Shown: in pieces, positions 38,301-54,419 of the stretch
Layout: every line of letters starts with the position of its first letter
Position numbering within the stretch: the stretch's first letter is position 1
Source of the DNA: Desmodesmus armatus
Lineage: Eukaryota; Chlorophyta; Chlorophyceae; Sphaeropleales; Scenedesmaceae
Assembly (NCBI GenBank): GCA_007449985.2
Contig: VIIQ02000056.1
Span: forward strand, 372,001-436,000
Direction of reading: 5' to 3'
DNA: 64,000 nucleotides
Made by a program: the position numbers and the translations under genes
Notes under the pieces: generated by a model
The model's input: the letters and a program-made list of their open reading frames with translations, nothing else
Database searches by the model: none
What the model was told of the DNA's origin: nothing

Positions 38301-40636
38301 CAGCACGAGTAGGAGTAGGGTTGATGTGGGTTTGTTGGCTGCAAGAAATGAAGGTCAGTTGGCACCTTGCTTTCATCATTCAAACTAAACAGGCACAGCT
38401 GTTGTGGGTGCCAACGTGACATGCTCCAAGCCTTACACAACTCCCTCAGTGGCTTGCAAGGTCTGCATGCATGCGTTGCAGCACTGAAGTTGCCCAGCTG
38501 GAAACATATGTGCATCAGAGCCTCTTGCAAATGCATGGCCCACCAAGTCACTGTGTTACGCACAAAGCAATTGACAACTCCCTCACTCTCTTCCTCCTGT
38601 GACCCCTGACTGAGCCTCAGTCAGGGGTTACAGGAAGAACCCTGGGCTGAGCTCCTGCAGCCAGCAGCCCTACACCTTGACCTCAGCCCCACACCTACCT
38701 GCGGGATGTCCACATATGCAATCGAAAACAGTCCACCGGCGATGGTGAAGACAGCCATCAGGATGCCAGACACCAGCACGCCAACCCACTGCTGCACCCC
38801 GAATAAGAATTGCAGCATCAGGCTTGTTCCCACCAAGTTGCCGGCAAGGAGGCATGTGAAGGACACCACCTCGATGAGGGACACAATGACCTCCATCAGA
38901 GCCCCATACTTGCGGCGGAACAGGTCTGGGAGGGTCAGCAGGCCCATGCGATTGAGGTGACCTGAGAGGGTCAACCCATTCTGCAAGGACAGGAGTGGCA
39001 CAAAGCAGGGGCAGGCACCACAGACAGGCCAGGCTCATGTGTGCAGATGCCTGGGGTTGAAACATCAACAAACACGCGGCTGCAAGCCGCTTCCTAGACT
39101 AGTGACAGCTGTTTGCTACCACATGCTGAAATTCTGCCATGTGCAAACAGGAGCAGCAAAGACAGGTCTACACAGAAGCGGCTGTGCTGCTGTGATCATA
39201 CTCACGATGATGAGGGAGATGCCAAGGCCCAGCGGCAGCATGGCTCCGTCCCAGAAGGCATACCTGCATGCAGCAGCAGTCAGGACACTCAGCTGTCGTT
39301 GGTAGGGATGGCTGAAACAACAGCGTAACATGTGGCTGCAGACCCTATTGGGAGCCCTTCCAAGTGCAGGCATTGTGCAAGGCCGAAAGTTGCAGGCAGT
39401 GGCCGCCCTCAGGAGGCAGACTTCCTAACAAGCCAACAAACACTCAAGTAAAAACAGTCATTGGGTGACCCTGCGCAACAGGTTCGCAAATGATGCCAGC
39501 CTGGTGCTGGGCGCCAGACTGGCACACGTGATGCAGGTGGCTTACTTGTATGACAGGGCCACATTGCCCAGTGTAGCGTTGGAGTCAAGGCCTTGGGCCA
39601 GCAGAGCAAACGTCACAATCCACAGCGGCAGCGATCTTGCGCAAACAAAGAAGTTCTGCAAGGCAGGTCACCACACAGCAGGAGGTCAGTAGCCACCAAC
39701 AACATGTGAGCTGTGCATCAGCAGCAAACAGGGACAGCACGTGTGTGCAGGTTCCCAGCCTTGAAGTGCAAGTAAACTGTTGGACTGGGTCGGTGCAGTG
39801 AGCTGTGCCGTCAAAGTGTGAAGCTGACAAACACTCAACATGGCATGGCATGGGTATAGCAGTTGAAGTGTGGTAAATCCACAGCCTGTGCCAATCTGGC
39901 AACGGTCGTGTTGTGAGGCCCAGTCTCACAGAGGCAAGAGATTTTGCCGGGTCTGATATAGTATGCATATTGGCACTCTCACCTTGTATTCGCCTGCAAC
40001 AAGCACAAGAAACAGCAGCGGCAGCAGCAATTAGGTCGGTTGCACTCCGTACAACATATGAGAACACCGGACTCTCCAGAATCAGCTCGTGCTGACAAGG
40101 GGTAACACGTTATACTTTTTCGCCAAGATGCTGCAGATACATCACGCCAAGTAAGAACTGACAGGTTGTGCAAGGTATCAGAGGCTGTGCTGGACAGCAG
40201 CCTGCACTCACCCTTGACTGTCTTGAAGCCTATGATGATGCCGGCCACGATCATGGCCACAGCAGCCAGCACAAATGGAACACCCCAAGAGACATTCAGC
40301 CCAGACTTGTCGACCTCCTGCAGACCAGAGAGCAGCCAGTTGGGAGGCAGTGTGTGCCTTCAAGTCCAACATATTGTCAGGCCGTGTGCTGCAGGCAATC
40401 AACACTGGGCTCACCCAGAGTTGCCTTGTTTGTCACTACCATGCATGCAGAGCATTGCCTCGATGGCTAGAACGTCTCCCTTTTTACTTCCAAGCACCCA
40501 CCTTTGGACAATCGATGCCGCAGACAAACTTCTGACAGCAGCCATACTCCTCCATGCTTTGCAGCACATCTTTTGTGAAGTTGTGGGTCCAAACGCCCGG
40601 CGAAATCTCGAAGTTTGCTTCTGTGCAGAAGGCCAT
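35372..40636 (-). CDS. Sodium:solute symporter family (SSF) transporter
   Basis: Twelve exons: 40502-40636, 40212-40317, 39983-39993, 39546-39655, 39206-39263, 38699-38980, 38002-38284, 37434-37741, 37152-37259, 36562-36766, 36037-36237 and 35372-35760, giving 731 residues. Exon 3 is only 11 bases (with flanking bases it codes GEYK). Introns 9 and 10 have GC-AG borders. Hydrophobic helices recur throughout (VPFVLAAVAMIVAGIIIGF, LPLWIVTFALLAQGLDSN, YGALMEVIVSLIEVVSF, WAVLAILCASMSTATGAILA). SSF hallmarks include LDSNATLGNVALSYKYAFWDG, HLNRMGLLTLPDLFRRKYG and AGGLFSIAYVDIPQAALG. A hydrophilic Asp/Ala-rich tail follows the last helix. It probably couples Na+ or H+ to uptake of an organic solute; urea (DUR3-type), proline and others are possible and the substrate is not evident. 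Divergent from agmatine deiminase. Confidence 0.9.
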
Positions 40637-41165
40637 GGTACTGAACGATGGCCCGAACTGCATGCGTCAGGTAAGCAACCAAGCAATGCAAGATGGGGGG
40701 TACATGATCAGTCAGGGTCACATGACTGCTACAGCCCACGTGACTATGATAGTCGCAAAGAATGCATACTTTTGATGGTCAGGCTGCAAGTATAATACAT
40801 TCACCTGCGGATGGACGCACAAGGGTTTGCAGCTGTGGCTTGAGGGTCCAAGGGGCAAATTGAAACAGCGACGCACACGATGAAGTTCGAGTTGGAAGCT
40901 TCAAGCAACTATACGCCTTCAAACTAACTGTAGACCCCTTCGCCCCAACTCAATTCACCCTCCCACGCAGCTGACGCCAATAACGTAAAGTACGCGCTTC
41001 ACAGAAACATCACATGTCACACTACCAGAGGGTTAACCACAGACTTATAAGGCTTGCTGAATCACATTCCAGACCACAGCCATCGCAAACTCCCCAACAG
41101 TGCAAGCAACCCTAGCTGTACAGCTTCTGCTCCTGCGCACTCCGCAAACCAAACCACCCATCATC
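40637..41165. promoter_or_regulatory. Divergent upstream region of symporter and agmatine deiminase
   Basis: The start codons lie 529 bases apart on opposite strands. No defined box recognised. Confidence 0.45.
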
Positions 41166-45001
<3,836 letters not shown>

Positions 45002-45677
45002 GCCCTGTGCTGACCCCTACACAGCGCTCACCACCTGGCTGCAGCACCAGCCGCTTGCCAGGCATGTAGCAGCTGAGCCAGTCACCACCCTGGGTGATGG
45101 TCCTGAAGTTATGCTGCGGGAGCACTGACTCCGTTTCTGTGATGTCAGCAGTGTGTTGCTGCCAGCGGTTGCCATGTTCTGATGTCGCTGTGCGGCGCTG
45201 TACAGCAGTGTGTGGTTGAGCTGCATTGCAGTGGTGCACCCTGTGGCAGCCCACTGGTTGTTTGGCTTCAGCACGAGTCGCTGTGAGGCGCAGCCTTGGC
45301 AGGCGAGGCGCTGCTCACTGCAAGTCCCTGTGCTGCAGGTGGGCAAAAACTGTCACCACCTGCAGCTGCTCTTCTGGTGCTACAGGAGAGAAGCACACCA
45401 TGTACAGCCTGTTTGGTTTCTATACTGTTCGAGTGTTCACAAAGTGCCTATTTGGCAGAAACAGTGCTGCATCTGTCCAAACACAGCAAGCCACTGAAAT
45501 GTGGCTGTGCAGGCCATGGTATCATCCTGTTCTGTGCGCATCTCATGCACCGCCATTGTTGCTTGTTTTCTTATGCCAGCCCGTCACCGGGTACCTTGCA
45601 AGGGCTGAGTTGCGCAGGCGGTACTAGCCCACTCCTTGCAAGTTGTTATCAATGTGATTACGTCATGTGCGGGGTTT

Positions 45678-45682
45678 TGTAA
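45678..45682 (+). terminator. TGTAA, possible AIH poly(A) signal
   Basis: First TGTAA after the AIH stop codon, but 677 bases downstream, which implies a long 3' UTR. Confidence 0.4.
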
Positions 45683-46398
45683 CTTGTTGCGTACCTTCTG
45701 TTTCTGCCACAACCCTGCATTGCTTTGCCAGCAGTGGTTACCAACAAACAGCTGATGCAGCATCATGTCCATGACTGGAAGGAACCCACGTATCAGCGGC
45801 ACTGCAACACCCATCTTGGGCAAAGTGCTGGAGTGAAAACACAATCTCCTGTTGTTCCTGACTAGCTGTGAATCCAGACCTCTCTGTTCAGCACGCGTCA
45901 CTGCAAAGGATTTGCTGGTACAGCTAGCCCCAATGGGTCTGGTGACTCGCTACAGTGTGCTGGCAGAGACAAGTGACGGGGCCAGCAAGTGGAGTATCCT
46001 GTGGCTGCGAAAGCCATGTAATGTAGCATGTGTCTCTTGTATGACATGGCCAGCAGGTGTAGTTTCTTGTGGCTGTGAAAGCCAAGCGATTTCCTGCAGT
46101 AGCAGCAGCACAATGCCCTTCAGCTGCTTGTACCGCTGCTTGCGATGGCAGTCATGTGTCCCACAGCAACTCTTGCTGTACACCTTCTGGGGCCCTTTCT
46201 GCTCTGCTACACAGATGCACAGCAACTGCCTTGCGCATCGCCAGGGAGGGGTGAATCGCCTCATGACCCAGTATTTCCAGTATACCAGTACAGTTGAATG
46301 GTCAAGCGCTGCTTGACATGTACTACAGGAAGCCAAATTCACCGGTGTTGCTGGTCGGGACACCATACAATGCACATGGTTGACAACAGAACCTGGTG

Positions 46399-46403
46399 TT
46401 ACA
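46399..46403 (-). terminator. TGTAA, possible Alba-gene poly(A) signal
   Basis: TTACA on the + strand, about 360 bases after the minus-strand Alba stop codon. Confidence 0.4.
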
Positions 46404-46637
46404 AACCGCATCCATAGTCAGTCACGGATGAACCCAGTGACACACTCTTTCTCAGTCTGGCTGCTGGTCCCATCCCCATCTACTTCTAGACACCTGGCGG
46501 GTCAGGAGGGCCTCACCCGCCACCATGCCTACCGATCGCCGCTAACGCTGCTCTGACCATGCAGCACATATGGTGGCACCCATGCCTTCCTTGCAGGTGA
46601 AGGCCTTCCGTCGTGCAGCATCGGAGCTGCAACGGTG

Positions 46638-46667
46638 CCCCCCCCCCCCCCCCCCACACACACACAG
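46638..46667. repeat. C18 run followed by CA repeat
   Basis: Eighteen C, then CACACACACACA, downstream of the Alba stop codon. Confidence 0.9.
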
Positions 46668-46764
46668 GCCTACACCCCACCTGGGCATTACCAGGCTCCT
46701 TCACCCACACAATGCCTGCTGCTGTCACCCGCAAGCTGCTGCAACATTTACCCCTGTCTCCTAT

Positions 46765-47735
46765 TCAGCCTTCCCGCTCCTTCTCCGCTGCTGCAGCATC
46801 AGCCTCTGCTGCAATGATGGCATCAAAGTCGGGGGACTTTTTCAGTGCTATCTCCATCTTTGCTTTCTGCACTGGCCGCTGCCTGTCCTCACCCAGCACC
46901 TCCATCGTGGTGGACAGACCTGCAGACACATAACAGGTGTGCAAGGAGCACAGCAGTGGTTAGTCACACTGCCTCACTTGCAAAAGGCCTGTGGCCTGGT
47001 GCCTTGTGACTAAAGTCCTTGGTGAGCTGGCTGCAATCAGTCATGCGCAAGCATACTGCAGCCCCACACCTCTGCGCAGCACCAACAACAGCCCCGCCTC
47101 CACTGCCTGAACATGCTGAATGTCCTGCAGCACAGCTGCTGTGGATGCCCCTTCAGTGTGCTTACGTGTTTCCACCGCCAGTCCATCCTTCTTCAGGATC
47201 TCCACAATGGACACCATGGTTGACACTGCCATGCCCAGGGCAGACAGGTGCACCTCTTCATGCTCACCCAACAAGCGCTGCAGCCATGGGGGAACGACGT
47301 TGCAACACATCTGAGTTGTGAGAAGGGAAGACTCAACAAGGACCACCAGCCATTGATTGCTGAACTGACATTTGTGTTGACACAGGGTGTGGACCATCCG
47401 TCTGCAACTTGCCAGGTTGCAAAGCAAGGGATCTTCAGGAGGTTCAAACACAACACGCAGCATACCTTTGCTAAGTTGACATAGAAGAACAGCGGCTTCT
47501 TTGAGCTTGACACCTGGATACGGTTGCTGCACAGCACAACCATGGACAGCAGCCTCAGCAGGCAAACCTTCTCAACAGACACTTATGGCTGCTCCTGACA
47601 GTTTACGCATAGCATCCCCTACAGTGCAGCAACCAACAGGCTCGGCTGACAAACAGCTGTAGTGATCTGGCTGCCCTACCTGCCCCTCTCCCTGGGCTGC
47701 TTGCCTTGCGGACTGTCAGGCGCTCCTTCAGACAT
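46765..47735 (-). CDS. Alba-family DNA/RNA-binding protein
   Basis: Four exons: 47680-47735, 47466-47526, 47166-47277 and 46765-46919 (phases 2, 0, 1), 127 residues. After a short Pro/Gly/Lys-rich N terminus (MSEGAPDSPQGKQ) comes the Alba signature NRIQVSSSKKPLFFYVNLAK, with the basic KK and the strand that contacts nucleic acid. Next are EVHLSALGMAVSTMVSIVEILKKDG (dimer helix and strand) and VQKAKMEIALKKSP; the tail is acidic and Ala-rich. Plant and algal Alba proteins bind RNA or chromatin and R-loops; this short form matches the Rpp20/MDP2-like single-domain type. Start chosen because the ATG exon splices in phase to the conserved part and its donor is GTAGGG. Confidence 0.92.
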
Positions 47736-49639
47736 GATGACAGGGAGAGGTGGATGCTTGCTTCGCTAGCTGATACGTATGTCGCTTCCGAGCTTTGATC
47801 AGGCTGGACGAAATGAAACAGCAGACGAGTGGCTGCTTGAATGATCCACTGCGTGTAGATAGCACTACAACATCTTTCCGGAACATTCTGAGCAGTATAG
47901 CGCAAAGCTGCAACACGGTTCAGGTCATGAGTTCAAGCGGTCCAGGTTGAGTCAGCTGGCTGTGTATGTAGGAAGGGCAGGTTGAGCCTCAAGCATCGTT
48001 TACAAACGAGCATGAGGCATACCACACACAGTGACGTTGTAACCGCATACCACCCTTCGGTATGGGACGCTTGACAGTCTGACCTGCCAGCCTGGCAGTG
48101 CCAGGCGGCAACACGCCACAACAACTCGCCTCTCACATCCAGTCGACCAGGCTAGCTGCATCAATATCAAAGAAGCAGGAAGCATCAGGAACGGCCAAAC
48201 ACTCACGCTGGGCAAGCCGATAACCAACGCCAGACTCAGGCTGAGCACATGCACACCAGGGGAGTCCTGCAGGTCCTGCACAGCAACAAGCTGAGCTAAG
48301 ACTTTGCAGAGTGCCAGGCATGCTGCACAGCTTCCAGCATTCTCACAGACCTGCACCAATATGCAGCTGTGCCAGCAGCCCTCAGCCCCGTTTCGAAGGA
48401 AGGAAGCTGCAGGGCCTGCCTGTCGAAGCGGCAGCCGACTACGTCCACTAACACAGCAGTGTCATGCGATGTGTCCAGGCAATGCCCAACTGCCTGAACC
48501 ACTGCGTGTCGTGCGGTAGCCAAGCAATTGGTTATAATGCCAAGCATCATGTTGTACCGCTCAACACAACAGCCCGTGCTGAATGTACTGCACCCTGTCT
48601 GCACAGAGCAGCACTAACAGCACGCAGGCACACTGCCTTATCAATCGTGCTGCCTGCTCCCAAACCCATGATGGCAGCAGCAATGCCCAACTGCTCCCCT
48701 GCCAGAACCACACCTATCACGACAAGCCATGCACAGGCAGCTGACTGTCCGCTGCTCAGGCAACCAGAACATCATGCCCACCACATGAATAGGAACCAAC
48801 CTTGCGGCTGGTTGTGGGCACCAAAAGAGGCAGCACTAGCAGGCAATGCCCAACCACCGCCAGCGCCTTCTGAATGTCTTGAATGACTCTGGCCCACAAA
48901 CTGCTTGCCAAACCAGAACCCAGACCAAACCAACATGTGCTTCGGGCATCAAGCTTCACAAACATCTCACCCCCCCCCCCCCTGGGGCCCCTGTATCCAA
49001 CCAGTACCCACCAACATATTGAACGAATACAGCAATGCTCAGTCACCCTTCCCCGACCCACAAGCGACAGGATGCACGAGCACCTCCCCAGTATGTCCAT
49101 GCACAAGGGTTGCATGGCCAGAGGTGCTCGGCCTATGATACAGATCAGCGTCATGCGTCAGCACAAGTCGGCACTAGACCCCACCTCTGCAGCTCACACG
49201 TCCATGACCACTGTTCGGGACAGCCAGGAGTGCTGTGCACACTGGAGTGGTGTATGTGTGTGGGTGTGCACGACATGTGCAGCAGTGCCCGCTGCAGTAG
49301 CCCCAGAGCAAGCTGCAGCTGTGTCACATGTGCAGTGCGCCACACAGGCGCAGCATGCGCTTCAAAGGCTCTCTACTCTTCAGGAGTGTTGGCAGGTCAA
49401 CTACTAACCTGCCTGCACAGGATGAACAAACCAATGCAACTATGCAAAAGAAGCAAAACAAGCCGACTGCGGCCTCCCAAGATAGGCAAGCCGCCTAGCA
49501 GGCAGGGCAGCAGGCTGTGCTGGGCTGCAAAGGCAGCCCATGGCCGCTGCAGCTGGCAGCAGCCTGCAACAGCGCACAGCCGTGCACCTGCGGTATCAGG
49601 TCACTGCACTGCTCACCACTGACCACTGCTGCTGCTGCT
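47736..49639. other. Intergenic, no gene recognised
   Basis: Holds the Alba promoter side and the 3' side of the hydrolase gene. It contains a C13 run (48970-48982), and the word AATGCCCAAC occurs three times within 48480-48860. No convincing exons. Confidence 0.5.
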
Positions 49640-52031
49640 TCAGCGCCGCCGGGTGCCTGCCTTTGCCCGCTCAAGGTGCAGGTCAACCGTCCCAAAGCTG
49701 GGCGCCATGATGTCAAACAGGCCACCTGCAGCAGCCACACACAGGAACAGACACAGCATCGGCAGCAGTGTCGAACAGCGAGTTGGCGCTCTCTGCTGGC
49801 CAGTCGTAGCAGGAAACAGCGGCGGCTGCTGCTGCTGCTGGGCTGGGCTCCAGGGGAGCTGATTTGGGCGTTCCTGCTGCTGCTGAGGAGGACGCAGAGT
49901 GCTGGCTGCTGCTGGCTGCTGCTGGCTGCTGCCATGGAGACACCCCTATAACTCCAGGCTATGTTGTTCGCAAGCCTGAGCAAAGACAGATTGACCACCT
50001 GCTGCTGCCGCTGCATCTAAGGCTTTCTTGCGCCGTCCCTGCCCCTCTGTGGCTCACCTGGGTTGTCCTGGTGCACCACATGCCCCGCGTCCCTCAACAG
50101 GTGCACCCTGTGGCCCATGGCCTGCAGGTTCTCCACCACGCCGCCCTCCCACCGGAAGCTGCTGCGCTCTGCCCGCACAAAGTCCACGCTGAGGCCCTGG
50201 GGCGGCTGCTGCAGCAGCTCCCACATGCTGCTGTCCTCGTAACTGTCATACATCTCAGCAATACCGTCCAAATCAAACGTCCAGCGCAGCTGACGGCTGC
50301 CGGGCATTGGCCGCAAGTTGGTGGTCACCCACTGAGCCACAGGCTTGGTGAAGCCTGCACGCAACAGCACCAGCAGGGGAGCAGCAGTGTTGAAACCTCC
50401 AAGTGTGCGAAGCCTGGCAGGGACAGCGGGCAGCTGGTGTGGAGGAACAACAGTACACCAGCAGCATGTGCTGGTGCTGCAGACGGCTGTGAGTGGCTGG
50501 CATTGCAGGTGTCCGTACATGCAGCTTTCAACTGCTGTTGCCTGCAGCCCCTGCCCCTGCTGTCATATTGCTGCCGCTGCTGCTACCACCAGCTTCAATG
50601 CACACCTTGGTGCAGCAACGTGTCCAGCACTTGGTTCCTGGTGTCAATAGGCTCTGGGATCTCCCGCAGTGCCTCGATGAGCGCACGAGGGTGGTCCAGC
50701 GCTGCACCTGCTGGGCCACCCCCGTGGCCTGATGGCACCTCGGCAGGCACTGTGTCAAGCACCCACGCCTGCAGTCACCAGGCACCACCAAAACTGAGCG
50801 AAACAAGGTTCACACCTCGTGTTCGGCAATGGAATCAGCAGCTGCATCAGCCATACTTAAACACTGATCAAGAGATCCGGTCCTGGTTGCTGCACACAGA
50901 CGTGCTTTATCACACCACTTATGCACTACTGCTCCTCTGCATTGTGTCCACGCACCTGCACCGGGCGAGGCAGGCTTGCACCAAACTGGTGAGCCATGCT
51001 CATCACCACCTTGCCCCCAAAGGAGTGCCCCACCAGCATGTGGGGGAACATGCGCAGCTCCCGCAGCAGGTTCAGCACATCCCGTGCTGATGAGTCAACT
51101 GTGTGTGGACCAACTGCTGTGTGGCCACCAGCTGCTGCTGCTGACTCCCCATGGCACCGCAGATCCACCACAACCACCTGCCAGGTGGGGAAGCCCTGTG
51201 GGGTGGAGGAAAGGGTTAGGCGGACAGGCAAGCAGCGGCAGCTTGGCTTGCACACGCTTGATTACTGGCGAAGTAGGATCGGTCAAAGCAGGAGTGCCAG
51301 CAAACTGCAACCCCTTTCTCAACCAGGCAGATGCTGCTTGTGTTGCCACAAACTCATACGCTGCCAGTCCACTGAAACATAAGCGCTCTGCACACTCCTG
51401 CAGCCAGAACACACTCAGCAACGCACCTCAACCAACATGCGTGCAAAGCTGTTGAGGTTGCGCTTTGACCCCAAGATGCCGTGTACCAGCACTGCTGTGG
51501 GCACATCCTTGGTTGGGGCATCCGAAGAGAACCGAACCAGGTTCCCCTGCAGGAGCTCATACGCCTGTGACAGCAGCAGGCAGCAGGAACAAACAGCAGG
51601 CATCAACAGTAGGCATCAACGGCAGCATGAGCACCTGACTTATGTGGTGTGATCAGGACTGCAGCTCACAATCAAGGTATTAGACTCACACTACCATACG
51701 ATTGCAGGCTCTAGAGGAGCAGCCCTTACGAAATCCTGCCTTTCTGCTGCATGTGCTGTGGATGGCGTTACCCACACGCATTGACTCACCAAGGGCGTGG
51801 GAGGAGCTGGTGATGAAACAGTTCTGCGAGGCAAGTCTGATGCCTTTTGGATGTGAGGCACCGGGCGGGCAAGGGTGATCCCTGCGTTGGTTTGGGCTCG
51901 TGCCTGCGATGATGGCTGCAAAATATGAGGACCCAGCACAGCACAGCTCAAGAAAGCTCCAGATACCTATAAGCACCTACCCTCACGCATCGTGAGGCTC
52001 CAGGACGAGCGCTGTGCTGCGCCAGCGCCAT
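49640..52031 (-). CDS. Alpha/beta hydrolase, ABHD11-like, organelle-targeted
   Basis: Seven exons: 51981-52031, 51790-51915, 51427-51564, 50956-51195, 50606-50768, 50058-50354 and 49640-49725, 366 residues. Exons 1-2 give a 59-residue leader (MALAQHSARPGASRCVR, then SSQARAQTNAGITLARP) rich in Arg, Ser and Ala, so mitochondrial or plastid import is likely. The core has the oxyanion loop VLVHGILGSKRNLNSFARML, VVVVDLRCHGES, the nucleophile elbow LVGHSFGGKVVMSMAHQ, AWVLDTVPAEVPSG and HLLRDAGHVVHQDNPG with the catalytic His. The layout follows ABHD11/YbfF-type hydrolases. ABHD11 acts in mitochondria near the oxoglutarate dehydrogenase complex in animals; the algal substrate is unknown. The last exon adds a short tail (FDIMAPSFGTVDLHLERAK). 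Confidence 0.9.
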
Positions 52032-52803
52032 GTTGCTCCTTGTCCTTGTTCCGAGCCGAAGTGCTGAGCTGCCTACGGGTCAGAATATGCTGCGGCCTCA
52101 ACCAGTTGTGTACAAAGATGCAACAATCTTAGCTCGCTTGGATCGGCAAGGAAGCTGCAAGCAAACCAGTTGAACACAGCTTCTTCCCAGAAGGCTTCCT
52201 TTTGCCTTAAGGGTTGCTTGTTGATTGATTAAGACTGTAGGGATCTTGTGCTTGATCGTAGACAACGAGCACAGAAGCAGAATACCAAGGGACACAAGAG
52301 CAGAACTAGAAAATCAAGCGGGATTCTTGACAGAGGTGCTCATTGGCTGTTCAGCTTCCTTTATGGCATCTAATAACAGTCTGTATCGCCTCCTGTGGCC
52401 GCTGCTAGCCTCTTCTTCCCCTCCACCTTGCAGTCACCCTCAGGGCCTGGCCCTCACACACACGCGACCAATCCTTGCTCTCAAGTAGGGTGCCAACAAG
52501 CACCAAGAAATGTTGCACCTGGTGGCAATGTGTACTTTGCAGGGATTGATGTTGGTCATGACTAAGGTTACCTGGCCCAATTGTCTGTGGTGTGGGCCAG
52601 CGGTCGGGAGGCTGAACATTGGGGGCATATGCATGTGTGCTTTTCTCAGGAAGGCTTGCAACCGAAGAGACCAAGCATCTTGTGTGCATTGAGTGTTGAC
52701 TTTGAATCACAGTGGGATTGGATATTGCTGAGAGGTTGGTCTGCGACCATACAAAAGCTGCATCAACACGATGGCATCAAGTGGTGAACGGGCTGACCAC
52801 TGG

Positions 52804-53130
52804 GCCAACTACATGCCCCACCCACCGGGGCGGGCATGTAGCTGGCTGTACTACTGCTAGTAGCTTGCCGAGGAGCCTGCACCAGCAGCTTGGACATGAT
52901 TCGAAGGCTCTAAAGCGCAAGGCAGTTACATACAGCTACATGCAGCAACAATCTACGGCCCAAGATCGTGGCTGCCCAGGGAACTGGCTACAAGCTACAG
53001 GATGCGGAGCTGCTGTGTGGGGGCGTGTAGCCAGCACCTTGTACCTGGCCAGCTGTGTGAAGCTGGCTACACGCCAGGCAGTGCATCCTGCTGGCAGCAC
53101 AGCTACGTGTAGCTACACCCAGCTACAAAG
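52804..53130. repeat. Cluster of AGCTAC/GTAGCT repeats with palindrome
   Basis: Inverted arms of about 15 bases with one mismatch (52804-52818 and 52832-52846; core CTACATGCCC / GGGCATGTAG), followed by many direct and inverted AGCTAC, TAGCTGG and GGCTACA words up to about 53130. Confidence 0.6.
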
Positions 53131-54395
53131 GTGCTTGCCTGCCCTTATGACGCAGCCAGGCTGCTGGGCTGCCCAAGACAGCCTGTCATCGTGCGGTGCA
53201 AGTATACATGCCCATGCTTATTGTGTTGTGTTGGCTGACTTCACTCGATGAGCCATTACAGGACAGCCTGCTATGTGTTGTGCGGCGCAGCCGCAGGTTG
53301 ACTCATGTGTGGGCTTCATAAGCACACGCTCCATGCCATCCCAAGGCTTCCATGGCTGCTGTTGTTGGGTTGGACCCCCTTAGACCCCACCATATAGTGC
53401 ATGTCTTGCTGTCATGGCAGCCGTGTTGCTGCTGCGCACACTTTCTGGCCAGTAATGTTTTTGCATCTGGCATCCCTACAGGCTGCTTGTGAGCGCTAAG
53501 CCTGTTCAGGTTTATGGTGCTGCATCCAGCTGATGCTGCTGGTCCTTAGGTCTCTTCATCACCGTTGCCTTTCACGTTACATGCCAGTCAACAACAACCA
53601 ACAGCACCAACCATGCTTCGACTCTTCAAGGTATGCAAGGGCATGTAACCCAATGCAGGAACAGCAAACAAACATCAACTTGAACAACCGACGCGGTTGC
53701 GTGATTACTAAGGTCACTCTTCAAGCGCCACTCAAAAAGCCGCATGCAGCAGTTTGGACTGGACACCCACCCACCACCTTACAGCAGTTCTGCTTTCTCA
53801 ACACCTATACAAAGCAATCTGGTCTGTCCGGGCACCACTGCACACTCTGCACACACTGTCAGCACACCCATATGAACCTCATGCACGATCACACTGCTGC
53901 AGCGGGGGGGTAGAGATAAATGAATAGGAGGAGGAGGAAGAATGTTGGGAGCACTCAACCACCGATCAAGGTGGGAGCAAGAATTGAAGCAGGTCCCCGG
54001 CAACAGCAGCATCACGCGAGAGGCAGGTCTGAACAGGAGGATGAACACAGCAGCAGTGGCAACCCATCAGACACAGGCACACAGCGTTGATCAACAGACT
54101 ACAAGCCACAGCAAGCTGAGCAGGTGGGACAGCCTGGCTGCACCCACACCACACGAGCAGCAGCTGCTGCCGTGAAGCTGGGGTGCAGCACTGCAAGCTG
54201 CCTGCCACGCTGCCTGCAGCAGCAGTGGCCAACAAAAAGCGCTCTTTGGCAGCACGTGCGGACTGCACATGTGCCCACCCAACGCCCACCACGCTCAGGC
54301 TTCACATATCGTTGTGCACACCCAACAAAGCATCCATACATGTGTGTATGTATGTAGGCGCAGCCGCAGACATGCAGTCAGATGCGCCCAAAGGT

Positions 54396-54419
54396 AGGGT
54401 TTAGGGAACCCTAAACCCT
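54396..54419. repeat. Inverted telomere-like motif
   Basis: AGGGTTTAGGG followed by AA and the exact reverse complement CCCTAAACCCT: plant-type TTTAGGG telomere words meeting head to head. Confidence 0.85.

Larger units (their letters stand above)
45002..46764. other. Convergent intergenic region
   Basis: Between the 3' ends of AIH and the Alba gene. It holds poly(A) signals and a C18 run followed by CA repeats (46638-46667). No gene recognised. Confidence 0.5.
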
